Made by a program: the position numbers and the translations under genes | Part shown: in pieces, positions 63,568 through 64,000 of the stretch | Layout: each line of letters starts with the position of its first letter | How positions within the stretch are numbered: position 1 is the stretch's first letter | The notes under the pieces: model-generated | What the model saw: only the letters and a program-made list of their open reading frames with translations | What the model was told of the DNA's origin: nothing | Databases searched by the model: none | DNA from: Misgurnus anguillicaudatus | Taxonomy: Eukaryota > Chordata > Actinopteri > Cypriniformes > Cobitidae | DNA length: 64,000 nt | Reading direction: 5' to 3' | Assembly (NCBI RefSeq): GCF_027580225.2 | Contig: NC_073352.2 | Coordinates: 33,056,501-33,120,500 of the forward strand

Positions 63568-64000
63568 TGTGATTTATATATGGAACAGATGCATCAATCA
63601 GACATTACTGTAAATGATCAACTTTATTTAACAATTTTCTTTGTCTGTGTAAGTGAATAGAGTGATTGTTCAGTACAGAGAATTTCACTACAAAATAAGT
63701 TTTTCTATTTTAAGTTTGCTACCAAAACCAGGAATAGAAAATAAAATATTAATTTAGCCTGCTGCTGATTTTTGAATATCATTTGAAAAACTCAAGATGC
63801 TGCTGTCCAAACAAAGCGAATACGTTGGATCGAGAGCTTGACACATTAAAACGTGTTTTCGCGCTGCATCTCTGACATATGTTAAATTGTAGAACTACAA
63901 ATAGCAAGAGTGAGAGACTGGGAATAGAGTGATGGATTTTGTAGCACTAATGAAAGAGATGTGTGTGTGTGTTTAAACTCGTAGTCAGAAGGGCTCTTCA

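Larger units (their letters stand above)
46336..64000 (+). other. nrg2: nrg2 intron 1 (partial, at least 17.7 kb)
   Basis: It runs from the GTAAGT donor to the end of the window. No Ig-domain exon or nested gene was recognised. Long first introns are usual for neuregulins. From 47986 to 63567 it is largely transposons, many nested, annotated separately. The segments 46615-47985, 50096-51470 and 53137-54740 show only short GA, TC and TA runs and no exon. Confidence 0.8.

Noticed and set aside
46336..64000. Search for nrg2 Ig-domain exon 2
   Set aside because: No frame with the expected Cys-Trp-Cys Ig pattern next to splice sites was seen. The second exon probably lies beyond the window.

Overview
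This is vertebrate nuclear DNA, almost certainly from a teleost and most likely a cyprinid. Coding sequence is split into short exons with GT-AG introns. The non-coding part is AT-rich and packed with small palindromic DNA transposons of the kind that fill zebrafish-like genomes. There is no bacterial-style gene packing. I see no rRNA, tRNA or CRISPR.

Three genes are recognised from their translated sequence. (1) psd2 (+), an EFA6-type Arf6 exchange factor: twelve exons from 16662 to 33238 encode the Sec7 domain, the PH domain and the C-terminal coiled coil. A candidate alternative promoter and short first coding exon lie at 7884-7933. Joined to the twelve exons it gives an uninterrupted 515-residue frame. 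The long N-terminal exons known from mammals were not found and probably lie left of the window. The 3' UTR ends near 34745. (2) pura (-), 42760-43602, an intact 280-residue single-coding-exon nucleic-acid-binding protein. (3) nrg2 (+): only the first coding exon, 45924-46335, is present. The rest of the window to 64000 is its first intron. NRG2, PURA and PSD2 are also neighbours on human 5q31, but from memory the NRG2-PURA pair is inverted relative to PSD2 there.

Layout: 1-7640 repeats upstream of or within psd2; 7640-7933 CpG-rich candidate promoter and first exon; 7934-16661 intron with a 3 kb TCTG/TCTA array (10102-13065) and a nested palindromic transposon; 16662-33238 psd2 exons, with repeat-filled large introns that include a Crypton-like recombinase fragment; 34746-38400 intergenic transposon nest; 38400-42759 repeat-poor sequence, probably the pura 3' UTR plus flank; 43603-45923 divergent pura/nrg2 promoter interval with a CpG-rich block; 46336-64000 nrg2 intron 1, a stack of transposons inserted into one another.

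Points most worth checking: the psd2 alternative first exon; a GC-AG intron inside the Sec7 domain; an 85-codon proline-rich ORF whose stop overlaps the nrg2 start codon (ATGA); the array of splice-acceptor-like motifs in the psd2 intron; the local inversion; and several nested transposon series that give a relative age order, two with clear 8-bp hAT target duplications.
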